This document shows positions 21,865 to 33,600 of a stretch of DNA of 64,000 nucleotides, one piece after another. A model generated the notes under the pieces. The model was not told the origin of the DNA. It worked only from the letters and a program-made list of their open reading frames with translations, and did no database searches. The stretch lies in assembly GCA_021442155.1 (NCBI GenBank), contig CM038232.1:62527436-62591435 (forward strand). Direction: 5' to 3'. Origin of the DNA: Cymbidium sinense. Its lineage: Eukaryota > Streptophyta > Magnoliopsida > Asparagales > Orchidaceae. The first letter of the stretch is position 1. The number at the start of each line of letters is the position of its first letter. Both the position numbers and the translations under genes were made by a program.

Positions 21865-24800
21865 TCTGCTTGCTTTTCTTTGCTCAAGTCATTGTCCAAT
21901 TAGAGAAGATCAAATGAAAAGTTTTCTGTCAGAACTTCAAACAAATCCTGTATAAATTTTCTTATTAAACTAACAGCCTTCCGAATAAATTATAGGATTT
22001 AAAATTTTCAATGTGCTTGTTTAGCCTATTTAGACTAAAATTCAATTGTTGACTTTCTCCTATTTATACTGAATCAGCAAGTAAATTTTATTCAGCCCTT
22101 TCAAAACTCACCATCCCATTGATTTCGGCCCAACATCATGTGAAATATAAATGCATATACAAACTTACTAAATTATCAAAATAAGTATCTATATATATTT
22201 TTTTGGCGTGGCTGAGAAACTTATGTTTGTTTGTAGGTACATAAATATTCATTCACATCTTTCATAGTGTGGTGGAAAAATCTATATTTTTCTTGTAAGT
22301 TCAAAGATCCATATATATCTTTCTTAGCATGATGGGATGATTCATTCAGCAGTGATTTAAACCACTCATACACACCTTTCTTACCGTGGTGGGCACACCC
22401 ATCATACCTGAAGTAGCCCCCTTATGCGAGGACGAAGTCGAGATGTTGTCAAATTTTAAATTAACGAGAAACCTAAATAACTTAATATAAAATAAGGTCA
22501 AACTTCAAATTGATATTTAATCTAACACTGCAGGTACATAAGTACTCGTACACGACTTTCTTGACGTGTCAGAAAAACTCATATTTTATGCAGATACTTA
22601 AAGACCCATACATGTCTTTCTTGGCATGATGGGCAAATCCAACGTATATGAACTAACCACTAATGCGGGGACGACGTCGGGATGCTGCCAAAAAGTTATC
22701 TAAATCTTACACTTATACAACACTCAAGCAAGATGAATGATACAATTTAAATTGCCAAGAATTCAACAATTATTTAAATGAATTGCGGATTATAAATACA
22801 TGTGAACTTAAAATGAATTTGAAAGAGATTTGACAACTAACAAATAAATTTGGAGGTTATATTTCAGATAAAAAAAAGGAGAGATTGAGCCTAAATGGAT
22901 CCATGAAACTTGAAATTAATATGAATTTCTTTGATATATATGAATTAAACCTTGCAATGTCTTATTTCGAATGATTCGAAAGGAGAATACGATTGACTTG
23001 TAGTGGGATTAAAACATAGCTTCCAAGCATACAAGCATTCAAATGAGACTTGCGGAGAGTTTATATCAAGTCTATTAGCTTGCCATTCGATATATATGAG
23101 ACATCTTGTGGGATACTTGATTTATGGGTTCTGAAATAAATATAATTCATTTGATACCCTATCAAATGAATATGAAAATAATTGCGACTCCTCATTTAAA
23201 AAAAATGAATTGTAAAGAAAATTTGATTGAACACATTATCAAATCTTTGGAGGCTTGCAGTTTGAAACCTAGCCTGTAAACATAAATACAATTCAATTAA
23301 GGCTTATATAATATTTAAGTGTTTACCTTGAAACAATCTAATTGCTCTCTAAAGAGTTTAAATCAAGCTCTTCACTAAATAATTTGATTACATTCTAATT
23401 TATATAAGCAAATTACAAATGATCAAATAGATTTGAAATTAAGTCTCATCGAAGTTTAGGAATCTAATTAGCCATTTTCTCAATGCAAATAAATCAATTT
23501 TATTTTGGATGATTGAATGAAACTTGAAAATGCCTTCAGATGCCACTGAATCTGTAACACAAATATAGAAACAAATATAAGACATTAATTTGAATTCCAA
23601 ATAAATCTGATATTCTCCATAAAGTGTTTGGTAAATTCAATTTGGATATTCTCGAAATTCATATGAATATCCAAATGAATTTATATTTCATATGTATGCA
23701 TCCTAAGACAATTTCCTAAATGAATTCAAGTGTTTCAAAATTCATATCAATTTTTTAGCATCAAAATATATTAAATTATTTGAGAATTCATGTAAGCACT
23801 TGAATTGAAACACCCGCATGTACCCTGGCACATGTATCAAAAATCTAAATTTTGTATATGAGGATGCTTCATGGGTTAATATAAATTACATATGAATAAT
23901 CTGCATGTGCTTTGACCAATGTATCATACATTTAATCATAAGGTATGAGAATGTTGCGTAGGCTGAAATCAACATTAATCTAAATTCAATCTTATTTCTC
24001 AAAAGTTACATATGCAATTCAAATGATTAAATTAGATATAGAGCAAATCCTCAATGTTCATAATTGAGTTGACAAGATCTACTATGTGATCAATCTCTCG
24101 AGGAACTTAAACCACTTATAAATCGTAGAGCCAATCCTTTGCTAATAAATAGATAGAGTTGACAAGGTCTACCCCGATGATGATTATGTTGATTAAAAAT
24201 CTCAACCGAATGAGATATTACCATCAAGAGACACTTAAACTCTAAACTAAATTGGTCATAAAGCTAAAATTCAGCTACATATATATTCGAATTAAATGAA
24301 ACTCAGCATTTAAGAACCTAAAGCAAACAATCCATCCACCCATCCAGCATCGTTTATCGAGGATGATAAATTAAGAAAATCCTACCTCATAAACGATGTA
24401 ATGTTTACTATATTCAAACTCAAGTAATCTCATGCCAGTAAGGATATTGTCAGTGTTCTCTATTCGTGTGATCTTACTCATAAATCATACCACATAAAAT
24501 ATGGTTATGATTAAAGTTCTTTGATCGGGTGGTTTGGCCCTCTAAAATGCTCCAGTATATTAAGGCCACGACTATAGCCAGTATGTTTTCCAATAGCTCA
24601 ACCCTTTTTGAGTTATGAATGATAGGGTATGTTTGATAAGGCATAAAGCCCTCTATCAGCTAAGGTAGACTTAAGATTATCTCCCTAGACAAACACCACC
24701 CCGGGTCTACAAAGATTACTTGGACGATGTAACTTATGGTTGTTGACGGGGATCCTTTGGTCAAGTTGGGTTGACTACCTCCTCTGACTAAGTAGACTAG

Positions 24801-25480
24801 GGACAATGATAGCTCAGGATGATAGAACCATGAGAACTTGATCGAGCACGTTATCATTATACCGACCATATGCTTTAAGCAAATAAAAGATAAATTTCCT
24901 AAATTAATAATACTCTGCCTGCTACTACTATTTGTTAAGCAATAAGCGACCTGATAACTAGCATTAATCAAAATTTCTCTCTCACTTATTGAGAGAGGTA
25001 ATTAATTGTAGATGCTTGCTGATCGTTAAAAAAAACATCTTTTAGGATGCGTTCCGCTATCTTTATTGAGATGGGTAGGAGAAAGTTCTTTTCATGAGTC
25101 AGATTGATATATATTCAACCAGATTTTCCCAAACATTTATGTTAGGATTTATTTAGACATGGGTTCTACTTCCTATGGATGCAAACCTCTATAGTTAATT
25201 ACCCCTCTTATCGCAGTAAAAAAGAACTCTCGAGTAAGGTTGAAAATAGTCATATCTTTTTGATATGTATTGGTGTCTTAGAGATGTGTGTGACATTGAT
25301 GACTATCTAAAAAAAATAAGAATATAATCCCGATCAATATCCCATGGTTCCATCATCATGGGATTACATTGTTCTAGTCTACCAACATTAGAGGGACATA
25401 ATCATAATGCCCATAGAATCTGATTAACAGTCATGGGTTACCTCATTTCAGGTATCTCAAGTAGACTTAGAATTTTAGTG
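21865..25480. other. AT-rich intergenic DNA, old repeat debris
   Basis: No coding frame is supported. At 22230-22690 there are diverged short repeats with words like CTTTCTTRGCATGATGGG, plus a CGAGGACGAAGTCG-type block near 22425 repeated as GGGGACGACGTCGGGATG near 22660 (period about 240 bp). Around 25060-25240 the stretch with CTATAGTTAATTACC and AACTCTCGAG resembles 6600-6750 in the left LTR, so this may be a much-decayed relative of that family. Otherwise nothing is seen. Confidence 0.4.
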
Positions 25481-25487
25481 TAAGAGT

Positions 25488-25950
25488 GTTCACATGGTGA
25501 CGATATTATAAAGTATTCGCATGGCAAATGGATATAATGTTCATATGGTGAACAAATATAAAGCTGGGCTTACATCCCACTAGAATGCCAAAACAATGTA
25601 GATGTTCACATGGTGAACATATATGTGTTATTCGTATGGCAAATAGATAGAAGATTAAACTTACATACCTTTAGAATGCCAAAATTATGTAGATATTCAC
25701 ATGGTGAACATATATGTGTTGTTCGCATGGCGAACAGATAGAAGATTGGACTTACATACCATAGGAATGCCAACATTAGGATTGTCCGCATGGTGGATGA
25801 ATATGAACTTGTTCGCATGCGAATGAATTATAGGGTGCTCGTATGACAAACGGATAGATGTTCACATAGTGAACGAATAGAAGACTGGACTTATATCCAT
25901 TTGGAATGCCTAAATTAAGGTGTTTGTTTGGCAACAAATAGTAAAATTGG
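25488..25950. repeat. Array of about 12 short quasi-palindromes around ATG
   Basis: Words such as GTTCACATGGTGAAC (25603 and 25694) and GTTCGCATGGCGAAC (25720) recur every 25-100 bp in units that also share GAYTTACATACC and GAATGCCAA. Other versions include TTCGTATGGCAAA (25631), TTCGCATGCGAA (25812) and TTCACATAGTGAAC (25861). Arms stay roughly complementary around a 3-nt centre while bases change in pairs. Confidence 0.75.
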
Positions 25951-26291
25951 ACTTACATCCCTTTTGGATAACCATATAAATGAATTATCTACATATTAGG
26001 TAGTCTTAATTATGTTTGCTTACCAAACAAAAAAAAATTGAATTTTATTAAATTCACATAAAATTATCATTTCATTTTTTTTGACCTAGCGTCTTGGTGC
26101 TAGGATTCAGCGCCATGATGCCATGATAGTGAAGCCCATTGCTTATGTGGCATGACATGGGGGCAGGTGAGCTGGAGGCTCAACACCTTGGTGCTATGTA
26201 TATAGTGCTATGACGCCAACATTATTGGTCATTTGACCATTTGAGCAGTACTGAGGCACCGCATTATAGTGCCGCAACGTTGGGTCCTCAT

Positions 26292-26300
26292 CCATAAATA
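26292..26300 (+). promoter_or_regulatory. Possible TATA box upstream of the transposon-protein pseudogene
   Basis: CCATAAATAG lies about 120 bp before the start of the broken frame, after a stretch rich in short GC-boxed words such as GGTGCTA and GCCATGATGCC. Spacing suits a plant TATA box for the element's transcript. No direct support. Confidence 0.35.
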
Positions 26301-26417
26301 GAGACCCAGGTTGTTAAGAATTTTCATTCAGCAATCCATTCCCTTTAGAATTTCCTTTATTTTCTAGCTCTTTATGTTTTCTAATTTCCATTATTAATCA
26401 TTCCTCTTAGAAGAGTT

Positions 26418-27532
26418 GTGGGCAAGAAGAGGACATCCGACGATGCCAACCGCTTTGTCAACGCTGACGTCGAGGAGTGGTACCAGCACGCCCTTCTTCA
26501 CAAGCACTTGATTCTATAAAGGGGTTTTCAGAATCCTAATGGCAACATGAAGGGAATAATTATGGAGCGGAGGTAGCTCAAACTGGCCTACGACAACAAC
26601 TCGTGCATCATTTCGATCGTGCGCGTGTTCTTGGCAAATGCACTGGACAACTAGAACAATAAGGCATACGTCCGGGGAAAGCTGATAAGTTATGACTGTA
26701 GTGCTATAAACGTATATTATGATCTCCCTAATATTGAGTATGATCAATATCTCTTCTACTATAATGACCATCTCGATTTAGACAAGATTATTCTTTTTCT
26801 TGTGGAGGAAATGAAAGCGTGCAACGAAAATGATAAGAGAAAAGAATTATCAACTTTCATATCGCCGGTATGATAGTCGCCTCTAAGAATTGTGACTATT
26901 TCATTTATGTCAGGCTTATTCCCTCTCGTAACATTAGTGAGGTTACTAAGGACAGTGTTATTTTGAATTTTACTATTGAAAAGGGGTTCTCGATCGATAT
27001 CAAAAATGTTATTTTTAATTATATTTGTAATATACCAAAGGAGAGCATTACTATCAAGTACAACCACCCTTTGTTTATTTTTGATTTGTGTGTAGCGGCA
27101 TGTACTGTAGGGGGGCCTAATGAGGAGGTACTCCTTCAGAAGGCTCTTCTAATGAAGAGGATGATTGTGGGGTTTGGGAATAGATTTGAAGTGGAAGAGA
27201 GTTCACGTCCTCCCCGATCTAGATCCCGAACTCCTAAGCCCTTGGCCGAGCAAGTTCAAGAGATTGGCAGCCAGGTCTCGAACTTGCGGAAGAGGGTAAA
27301 TAATAGTAGTCGTAGGCAAGAGATATTGGAACACAAATTTGATCATTACATGGATCAACAACAGATGCAATTCTCTTACATGACCCAATTCAACATTGCA
27401 CTGATCAACATGTTTCAGAATTGCAATCTTTCATATGGTAGCTATGTCTCATTCCCTTCGAAGCCTCGATATAAGCCTTGTATGATTACCCTCCCGCTAT
27501 CAGGCATGAAGGAGGAGGAAGAAGAAGAGTAA
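26418..27532 (+). pseudogene. Putative plant transposon protein (Athila/Tat-type extra ORF), broken
   Basis: The first part reads GKKRTSDDANRFVNADVEEW, then RGFQNPNGNMKGIIMERR, then AYVRGKLISYDCSAINVYYDLP. This follows the plan of the plant transposon-protein domain found as an additional ORF in Athila- and Tat-type LTR elements. Stops interrupt it at 26517 (a Glu codon in the pattern), after MERR (a Trp codon) and after LDN. The frame shifts near 26820. The last 220 codons (26870-27532) are open, with FIYVRLIPSRN, an Arg/Ser/Pro-rich hinge, a heptad-like segment (EQVQEIGSQVSNLRKRVNN) and an acidic end EEEEEE. The biochemical role of this domain is unknown. It is inactive here. Confidence 0.6.
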
Positions 27533-28760
27533 GAGGATGGTGCGCCGAGTATGACTACTATATTTCCCCCTATTTATATTTTTTCTTCTTTTTTATTTCT
27601 GTAATTGTAATATTCAAATTTATCCATAAAATTTCTCTTTTTTTTATAATTTTGTGTTGTGCTTGTGTATTATTATTGCTATTGATGCTCTAGGATAAAA
27701 TTGATAAATTTTTAACACTCATATATAATAAGAGTCATGTTAGGGTGCAGTGCCGTAGTGCTGGAGATAGATTTAAGAACCCAAGAAGCGGGTGCCATGG
27801 TGCTATCCTGCACCATCGTGGCACTGTGGGATATTTTTCCTCAAGTCCTTTTTCACATACAGCAAGGCGGCACAGCACCACGACGTTGTAGCGCCATGAC
27901 TTTGTGGGATTTCATTTTATTTTTTATGAAAATCTAAGTCATATTCCAAGTGACACGTGGGTATGGCGCTGCGGTGCTGATGTTATGGCGTAGTTGCATT
28001 ATGATATTATTTTCGTTGTATTAGGATATGGCATGTCACGACGCTGATGTTATGGCACCGTGGCACTATGAGATTTCATTAAAGCACTGCAGCACTAATT
28101 CTTAGGTGTTGTGACGCCACTCTTGTAACATGAATACTCGAGAGTGTGGCGCAGATATCCAGGGCCTCGGTGCTATAGGCCAAATTTTGAATTCAAAGTA
28201 TGAATTTGTTAATTTTTTTTAGAAATTTTGGTAGCATTTCACCTTAACAGTGCTAGGTTTTAAAATCATATAGTGCAAAACACTCTTCTCCCTTATTCAA
28301 GATCTAAGATCAACGAAGGGGAGGGGGTTTTTGTCTGGCACCAAAATAAAATTCAATGTCAAAGGTCTTCAAATCTCTAAGTTTTATACACCGGATCAAA
28401 GATCAATAGTGGATTTTTTATTAAAGTAGTAAGAAAGAATACAAAATCTTTATTTGTAGTGAGAAAACTTAGTGAAGCGTGAGCACTGTTCAGCGAGAGA
28501 AGAGTCAAGTGGGGAAGAAAATTTTTTGGAGTAAATTGCTCACTCTTATTTATAGGAGTGAACTATTAAGTGTTCCCTCTCAATAGTCAATATAGCACCT
28601 CGACGCCAATATCGCGATGTCACAACGTTTTACCATAATTTAACAATTGGACCATGCAGTTGGGCAGCGCTTTGGTGCCAAGATCACTGTCATATAATTT
28701 ATATATTGACAAATTTTGGACCAAGCGTTGTTTTTCTAAAGACCAAGGTCCACAACGCTA
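27533..28760 (+). other. Non-coding 3' part of the transposon-protein element
   Basis: There is a T-rich stretch (27570-27690), then DNA rich in words such as GGTGCCATGG, GGCGCTGCGGTGCTG and GTGGCACT, also found at 26090-26270 before the pseudogene. A purine run AAGGGGAGGGGG (28317-28328) looks like a polypurine tract. What follows (TGTCTGGCACC onward, with TTATTTATAGG at 28549) could be the start of an LTR. I found no second LTR copy, so this reading is tentative. Confidence 0.35.
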
Positions 28761-28769
28761 TAACCAAAA

Positions 28770-29808
28770 TTATTATTATATTATATTATATTATTTTATT
28801 TTGATGTAAACACTTGCGCCTTTAGAAAACTTAAAACCAAATCTAAAGTGCTTATAGAACGAGGATAAAATCTTTGGGTGGTATCTTATCTGCTGTTCCA
28901 TCTGCCTTCTGAAAATTTGTCCGACATAATTTAAACTCTCCTCATCGAGAGGTCGGATGCGAATTTTCGGAGCCCACAATCTCATAAGTAAGAAATGTAT
29001 TAGTTTTGTTAATCAATTAATTATTACCCACAAAACATTATGGATTTATCTTAACCCATGAAAACTTATAATAAAATTCATTTTAATACTTTCTCACATT
29101 CACTTATGAATAGATAAAAGTTATAATAAATCACTAAGCGTTTGGCTTTGCTTCTTTTGCTTTAAAAATAAAAAACTATTTGTCTTTGCTTTTGAAAGGG
29201 CTAAAGCGAACTTTCTGAAATGGAGTAAAACGCATTCAAAAGCACACTATTCAAACGGTATCAAAATTAAAAATTCATCTCAAAAGCAAAAGCACTAAAA
29301 GCTTTTCAAAGTTGTTGATGCTCCATTTCTCTAATCAAATAGGTTTCACACTTAGATACAACTATACCACTTCTCTATTCAATTCATGCCACCAAAATAT
29401 TTATTTTAAATCATGATATGTCTTTCCTCTCTTTATGATGAATATAACCAAATTAATGAGTTCATACAAATTTTTTAAAATTTTGAATAGTTAGAAACAT
29501 ATAGTCAAACCATATATATCAACACTCTATTAAAATTTTGAATAGTTCATACAATTATTCTCACATTCACTTATGAATCAATGAGGCACCAAAAATAATC
29601 AACTCATGCTCAAAGAATTTGCAATAATATTATCCTTTCTAGATTGATACTTACTACTAAGATTATAATCTTTAATTAATTCCAATTACCTTATTTGCCC
29701 CAATTTTAACTTCATTTAAGTAAAGATGTACATCAAAGTTTGATGATCAATGCATATCTCCTACTTTACTTCACATAAATAATGCCTCTAAAATTTAAGT
29801 TAGAGAGT
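28770..29808. other. AT-rich DNA upstream of DEX1
   Basis: No gene is seen. At about 29131-29330 a segment begins AGCGTTTGGCTTTGC and ends with AAAAGCAAAAGCACTAAAAGC, giving loosely complementary ends like a decayed MITE. The rest is AT-rich without structure I can name. Confidence 0.3.
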
Positions 29809-29810
29809 GA

Positions 29811-29825
29811 TATATATATATATAT

Positions 29826-29876
<51 letters not shown>
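29811..29876. repeat. (TA)n microsatellite in two runs
   Basis: TA runs at 29811-29826 and 29834-29876 are split by CAACAACA. The second run abuts the CAA-rich tail of the LINE fragment. Confidence 0.9.
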
Positions 29877-29878
<2 letters not shown>

Positions 29879-30236
29879 ACAACAACAACAACAAACCTTT
29901 ATCACTAAGTGGGGTAATTACATGAATCTTTCGTCCATTTGTGTCCTATTGTCAAATTCTCATTTAATTCAAGTATCTAAAGTCATTTTTTACATCTTAA
30001 CCAAATCTTTTGTCTCACTACCTTTCTTAATATAAAGCGAAAATGCATCCACTCTCTAATTGGGTCTGGATCGCTTTATGTGACCAAACATTTAAAGGCA
30101 TCTCTCTTTATCTGCCACTAGAGCTACTTCAACTTTTTTCCGATACTCATTTCATATTTTATCTCTTAAGAGTAAAGCACTCACTCACCTTAGCATCCTA
30201 ATCTCTGTTGTAATATTTAACTTAGTCATATGCTTC
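29877..30236 (-). mobile_element. 5'-truncated LINE 3' end, upstream of DEX1
   Basis: The + strand reads (CAA)n then CCTTTATCACTAAGTGGGG, which is the reverse complement of the LINE 3' end seen in DEX1 intron 1 (CCCACCTAGTGGGATTAAGG, 37121-37140) plus its TTG-rich tail. About 360 bp of the last coding part and 3' end remain. It lies about 250 bp upstream of the DEX1 start codon. Confidence 0.75.
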
Positions 30237-30260
30237 TTATATATATATATATATATATAT
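30237..30260. repeat. (AT)n microsatellite in the DEX1 promoter region
   Basis: About 22 bp of alternating AT lies between the LINE fragment and the palindrome at 30263. It could serve as a TATA-like region, but it may be just repeat expansion. Confidence 0.75.
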
Positions 30261-30262
30261 AA

Positions 30263-30278
30263 CCGGTTTTGAAACCGG
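30263..30278. promoter_or_regulatory. Inverted repeat CCGGTTT-TG-AAACCGG near the DEX1 start
   Basis: Seven-base perfect arms with a 2-bp centre lie 204 bp before the start codon, at the probable core promoter or 5' untranslated region. It could be a dimeric factor site or an insertion footprint. No known factor is assigned. Confidence 0.4.
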
Positions 30279-30481
30279 AGGATTGTGGGACATTCGCAAA
30301 TCACATTACAGAATCAAGAAAGGGTGAGCCTAGACCGGTCCTGCCGGCTTATTAGTTCAGATGAACACAGTTAGACAGCCAGATCTTCGTCGGGCAGCCA
30401 CTGCGAAGAAATCCCCATAGATTTCTCTGGAAGTAGTCGTGAAGCCCGAGCTAGGGTTTTTCTTCTTGTAGAGAAAGCACC

Positions 30482-30633
30482 ATGAGATTGCTACTGGGTC
30501 TCCTCCTAGTCTCGCTCTTGCTTTCTGTTTATTTGGTTGCAGTCAATGGCGCCGATTCGAAGGCGGAGAGCGAGAAGAAAAACAAGTTTCGGGAAAGACA
30601 GGCCAGCGATGACGCGCTCCCTTATCCAAAACC
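30482..30633 (+). CDS. DEX1: DEX1 exon 1
   Basis: It encodes the signal peptide ([23 protein letters not shown]) and the conserved [15 protein letters not shown] start of the mature protein. The ATG has a good context (GCACCATGA). The donor is GTAAG at 30634. Confidence 0.93.
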
Positions 30634-33600
30634 GTAAGATTGATTTTTCCTTGTTTATAGTTAAATATTGCATGCATGAAAGTTTCTTGGGCTGGAGATA
30701 TATGCAAAATGGTTTGATCGTGCTGCCGAATATGTATTTTAGATTAAACAAGTGGAAGTACGTGCTTTCGCTATTGTAACAGGGAAAATTATCACGTTTG
30801 AATTTTTGCTACACAATGCCAAGATTTCTGTTATAGTTTTCCAAAAAGGATGGTGCTGTCATATGCCACTACTGGGATCATGGAATTTGTGCCGGTCAAA
30901 AACTAACAGGTATGCAGTCGATTGTCTATGCATCGTGGCAATCCTCTTCACTGCCCAGAGGTTGCAGTTCTATAATCTATAGAATTTGAGAAATCAAAGG
31001 AAGTTAACTAGGCAGAGTCTTGGATGTGAAACAGGGTGTACCAGTTTATGGAGCTACTATTAATTTGTGAATTTTGGAGGATTGATACATGGAACTTAGC
31101 CATTGCATTTGTTGTTGAGAGGCTGTTTTTGTGAATGTGAGATGCCATTCAAAATTATCTAATGCTATATGCTCTTAACTTAAGCTAACCCAATAAGTCC
31201 CTAGAATTGTTTAGGCTATCTTCAATTGTTTTAATTTCTGTTTCCTTTCTTTAATATTAATATAATCTCTCTTCGCTTTGATCCGCCTTATATTTAGAAA
31301 TGCCCTAGACAATTGGCAAGCTTGCACGTATCTATGAAAATACAATGAATCGTACACGTCTTGAAATTAATATTGTTAAAATGTCTTTAAACTGCTATCA
31401 ATTAATCAGTTGTTTGTTTCATTTACAAAGTCGAGGAAGTTGCTTGGATACAATTAATATATCTTGACTTACATTGGCTTAAATAGCAGCCTGCTTGCTC
31501 AAGCAGGCAACTCCAATCTCATCATAGGTGGAAGTAACTGAAGCTTATTATGTCAAATATGCGGCGATCATATATTTGAAATTTGTTGCCATCCTCCAAT
31601 CTGTAGCTGCATCAATCAAGCGTGCCATGTCTCACTTGACCTGTTGTTTAACCTTAATGCTTTAATAGAAAAGACAATTGATTTGTTCATATCTTGTGGT
31701 TACCGTCATTTCTATTTTTTCTCTTTAATTTGATTATAGTCCCTATAAGTGATCAATAGTGAGAAGAACACTTTTAGATACATTGTTACAACTATTGACA
31801 TATTTTTCTTTCTTTGTATTTGGGTTGGAGTTATATATTTTTTGGAATTATGTACTTCTTTTCATGGATTTTCTATTGCAAGACGAATTGATGATTTTAT
31901 AAAGCTTTAAAAGTAATTTTGATATGCACTTATGTGACTTTGTAGCTATTTTAGAATAGCCCTACTTGTTTTATCAAGAACTCATTATAGGATGTTCACT
32001 TACCATGCCAAATATAAATTAGAAGTTATGAAAGGGCATGGTGAGAAACACAGCTAATATGAAGGAATATGATGGAAAAAGTGGTAGAAGAATACTAACA
32101 TTGTTAGAAGCATAAAAAAAGTAAGTTTAATTGAAAATTAATAGATGGCCACAACATGCATCAAGTTAGGGGTCATTTGGTTGGATGTTTTCAAAATTAA
32201 TGCATTTTAAAAATACAGGGTAATTGAAATGCACGTAATTTTTGGTGTTCTTTGGTTGGATGTAAATTAAATACATTGTAATAGTAATTTTGTGGTTGCT
32301 ATAATGCATGTCAAATGCATTGAAATGCAGGCGAGGGTGGCACAAGGAGTGGTAGTGGGCACAATGTAAGATTTCAAAATTGCCCTATTTGGGCAGTTTC
32401 CAAATGCATGAAAAACATGGATTTTGGGGTATTTCTAATCCTATAAATTTTAAAACTTTATTTTGTATTCTTTTGCTTCATACCAAAGATATATATATAT
32501 ACGAAAGTTAAGAAATGAAATGCAATACCCTTGTAATGAAGCTGACCAACAACCCCTAAATGAATGTAGAATGTTGTTTAAGACATGCTAATTGCTTGCT
32601 TTGGTGACTAAAGTGGGGAGGCATATCTCAATGTTTCATATGGTTCCCAAAAGAGGATTATTACTAAAGCATTTCCTAGTTAGGCATCTTGACCAAAGGT
32701 GCTAGGCAATGGGGTGAGCACCTTGTCTTGATTGGAAAGATGGGTGCTGACACTTCAAACTTGATTGATGAGTTAGTTTTTTTATTCAGATCATTTTCTA
32801 TGGAGTAATGTTGAAAGTACATCAAGAGTTGAATATAAATGATGATTCACACTAGGAAACAACTTAGATCAATTGTTGATATAGTGCTTCAGTTTTTTAA
32901 ATAGGAAATTTTGGTGATAAATAGGTTGATTCTGAGGATACAAAGGGAAAGATGGATGATGATGATGATGATGGAGTGGATTAGATATTTGCAATGATTA
33001 GGTCACCCAGTTATGCATTTTAGGAGCTTAAATAGTTTCATAGTTCAATTTATTTAAACATGTCTCTTTGGTGCTTTGTTTAAGATTTCTCTTTAGCTAG
33101 ATTTTAAAAGTTGTTATGTGAAAAAACTTGGAAAATTAATATTTTCAATAACATAATTTATTTAGGTGCTTAACCATTTGTGAAGTTCAAAATACTTCTC
33201 ATGATTGCAATAGGTTTGTTAAAGGTATAGCCATTCTTTTTCACACCTTAGTTTGCAAGCAAGTGCCAAGTAAGATGCTTGGCTCCTAAGTACCTCGGTT
33301 GTGAGCAACTGTTTGATTTGGGGGTGTTTGATGCTTTTGTAACACTTTAACTGATTATGCTATTACCAGCACCATATAAAATCTTGGGCAAGAATGATCA
33401 AAAGAATTTTCAGGAGTTTAACAAAATAGTTGGATAAGACTAAGGATGTTGATGATTTTGATTCTCCTAGTCTCTCTTGTTATTTTTTGATGAAGGTGCT
33501 TCATCTTAATGCATTTGGGGTTGTGAGGCTCTTATTTTTTCCGGAAATTGAAATGCTGAACTCTATTTTTAGGTTCACCAGTTGGCTTACATGGGAATGT

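Noticed and set aside
24330..24660. Another primer-binding site for a third Ogre-like element near 22000-25500
   Set aside because: No TGGCGAC..CTGGGGA-like sequence was found, and the order of the LTR-like words and the palindrome array does not match either of the two recognised elements.
25488..25950. CRISPR-like array
   Set aside because: The repeats are very short, diverged and palindromic with unequal spacing in plant nuclear DNA; no spacers of constant length.
26870..27067. Minus-strand frame of 102 codons (26759-27067) as a gene
   Set aside because: It overlaps the + strand transposon-protein frame, which has recognisable family pattern; the minus-strand frame is a shadow.
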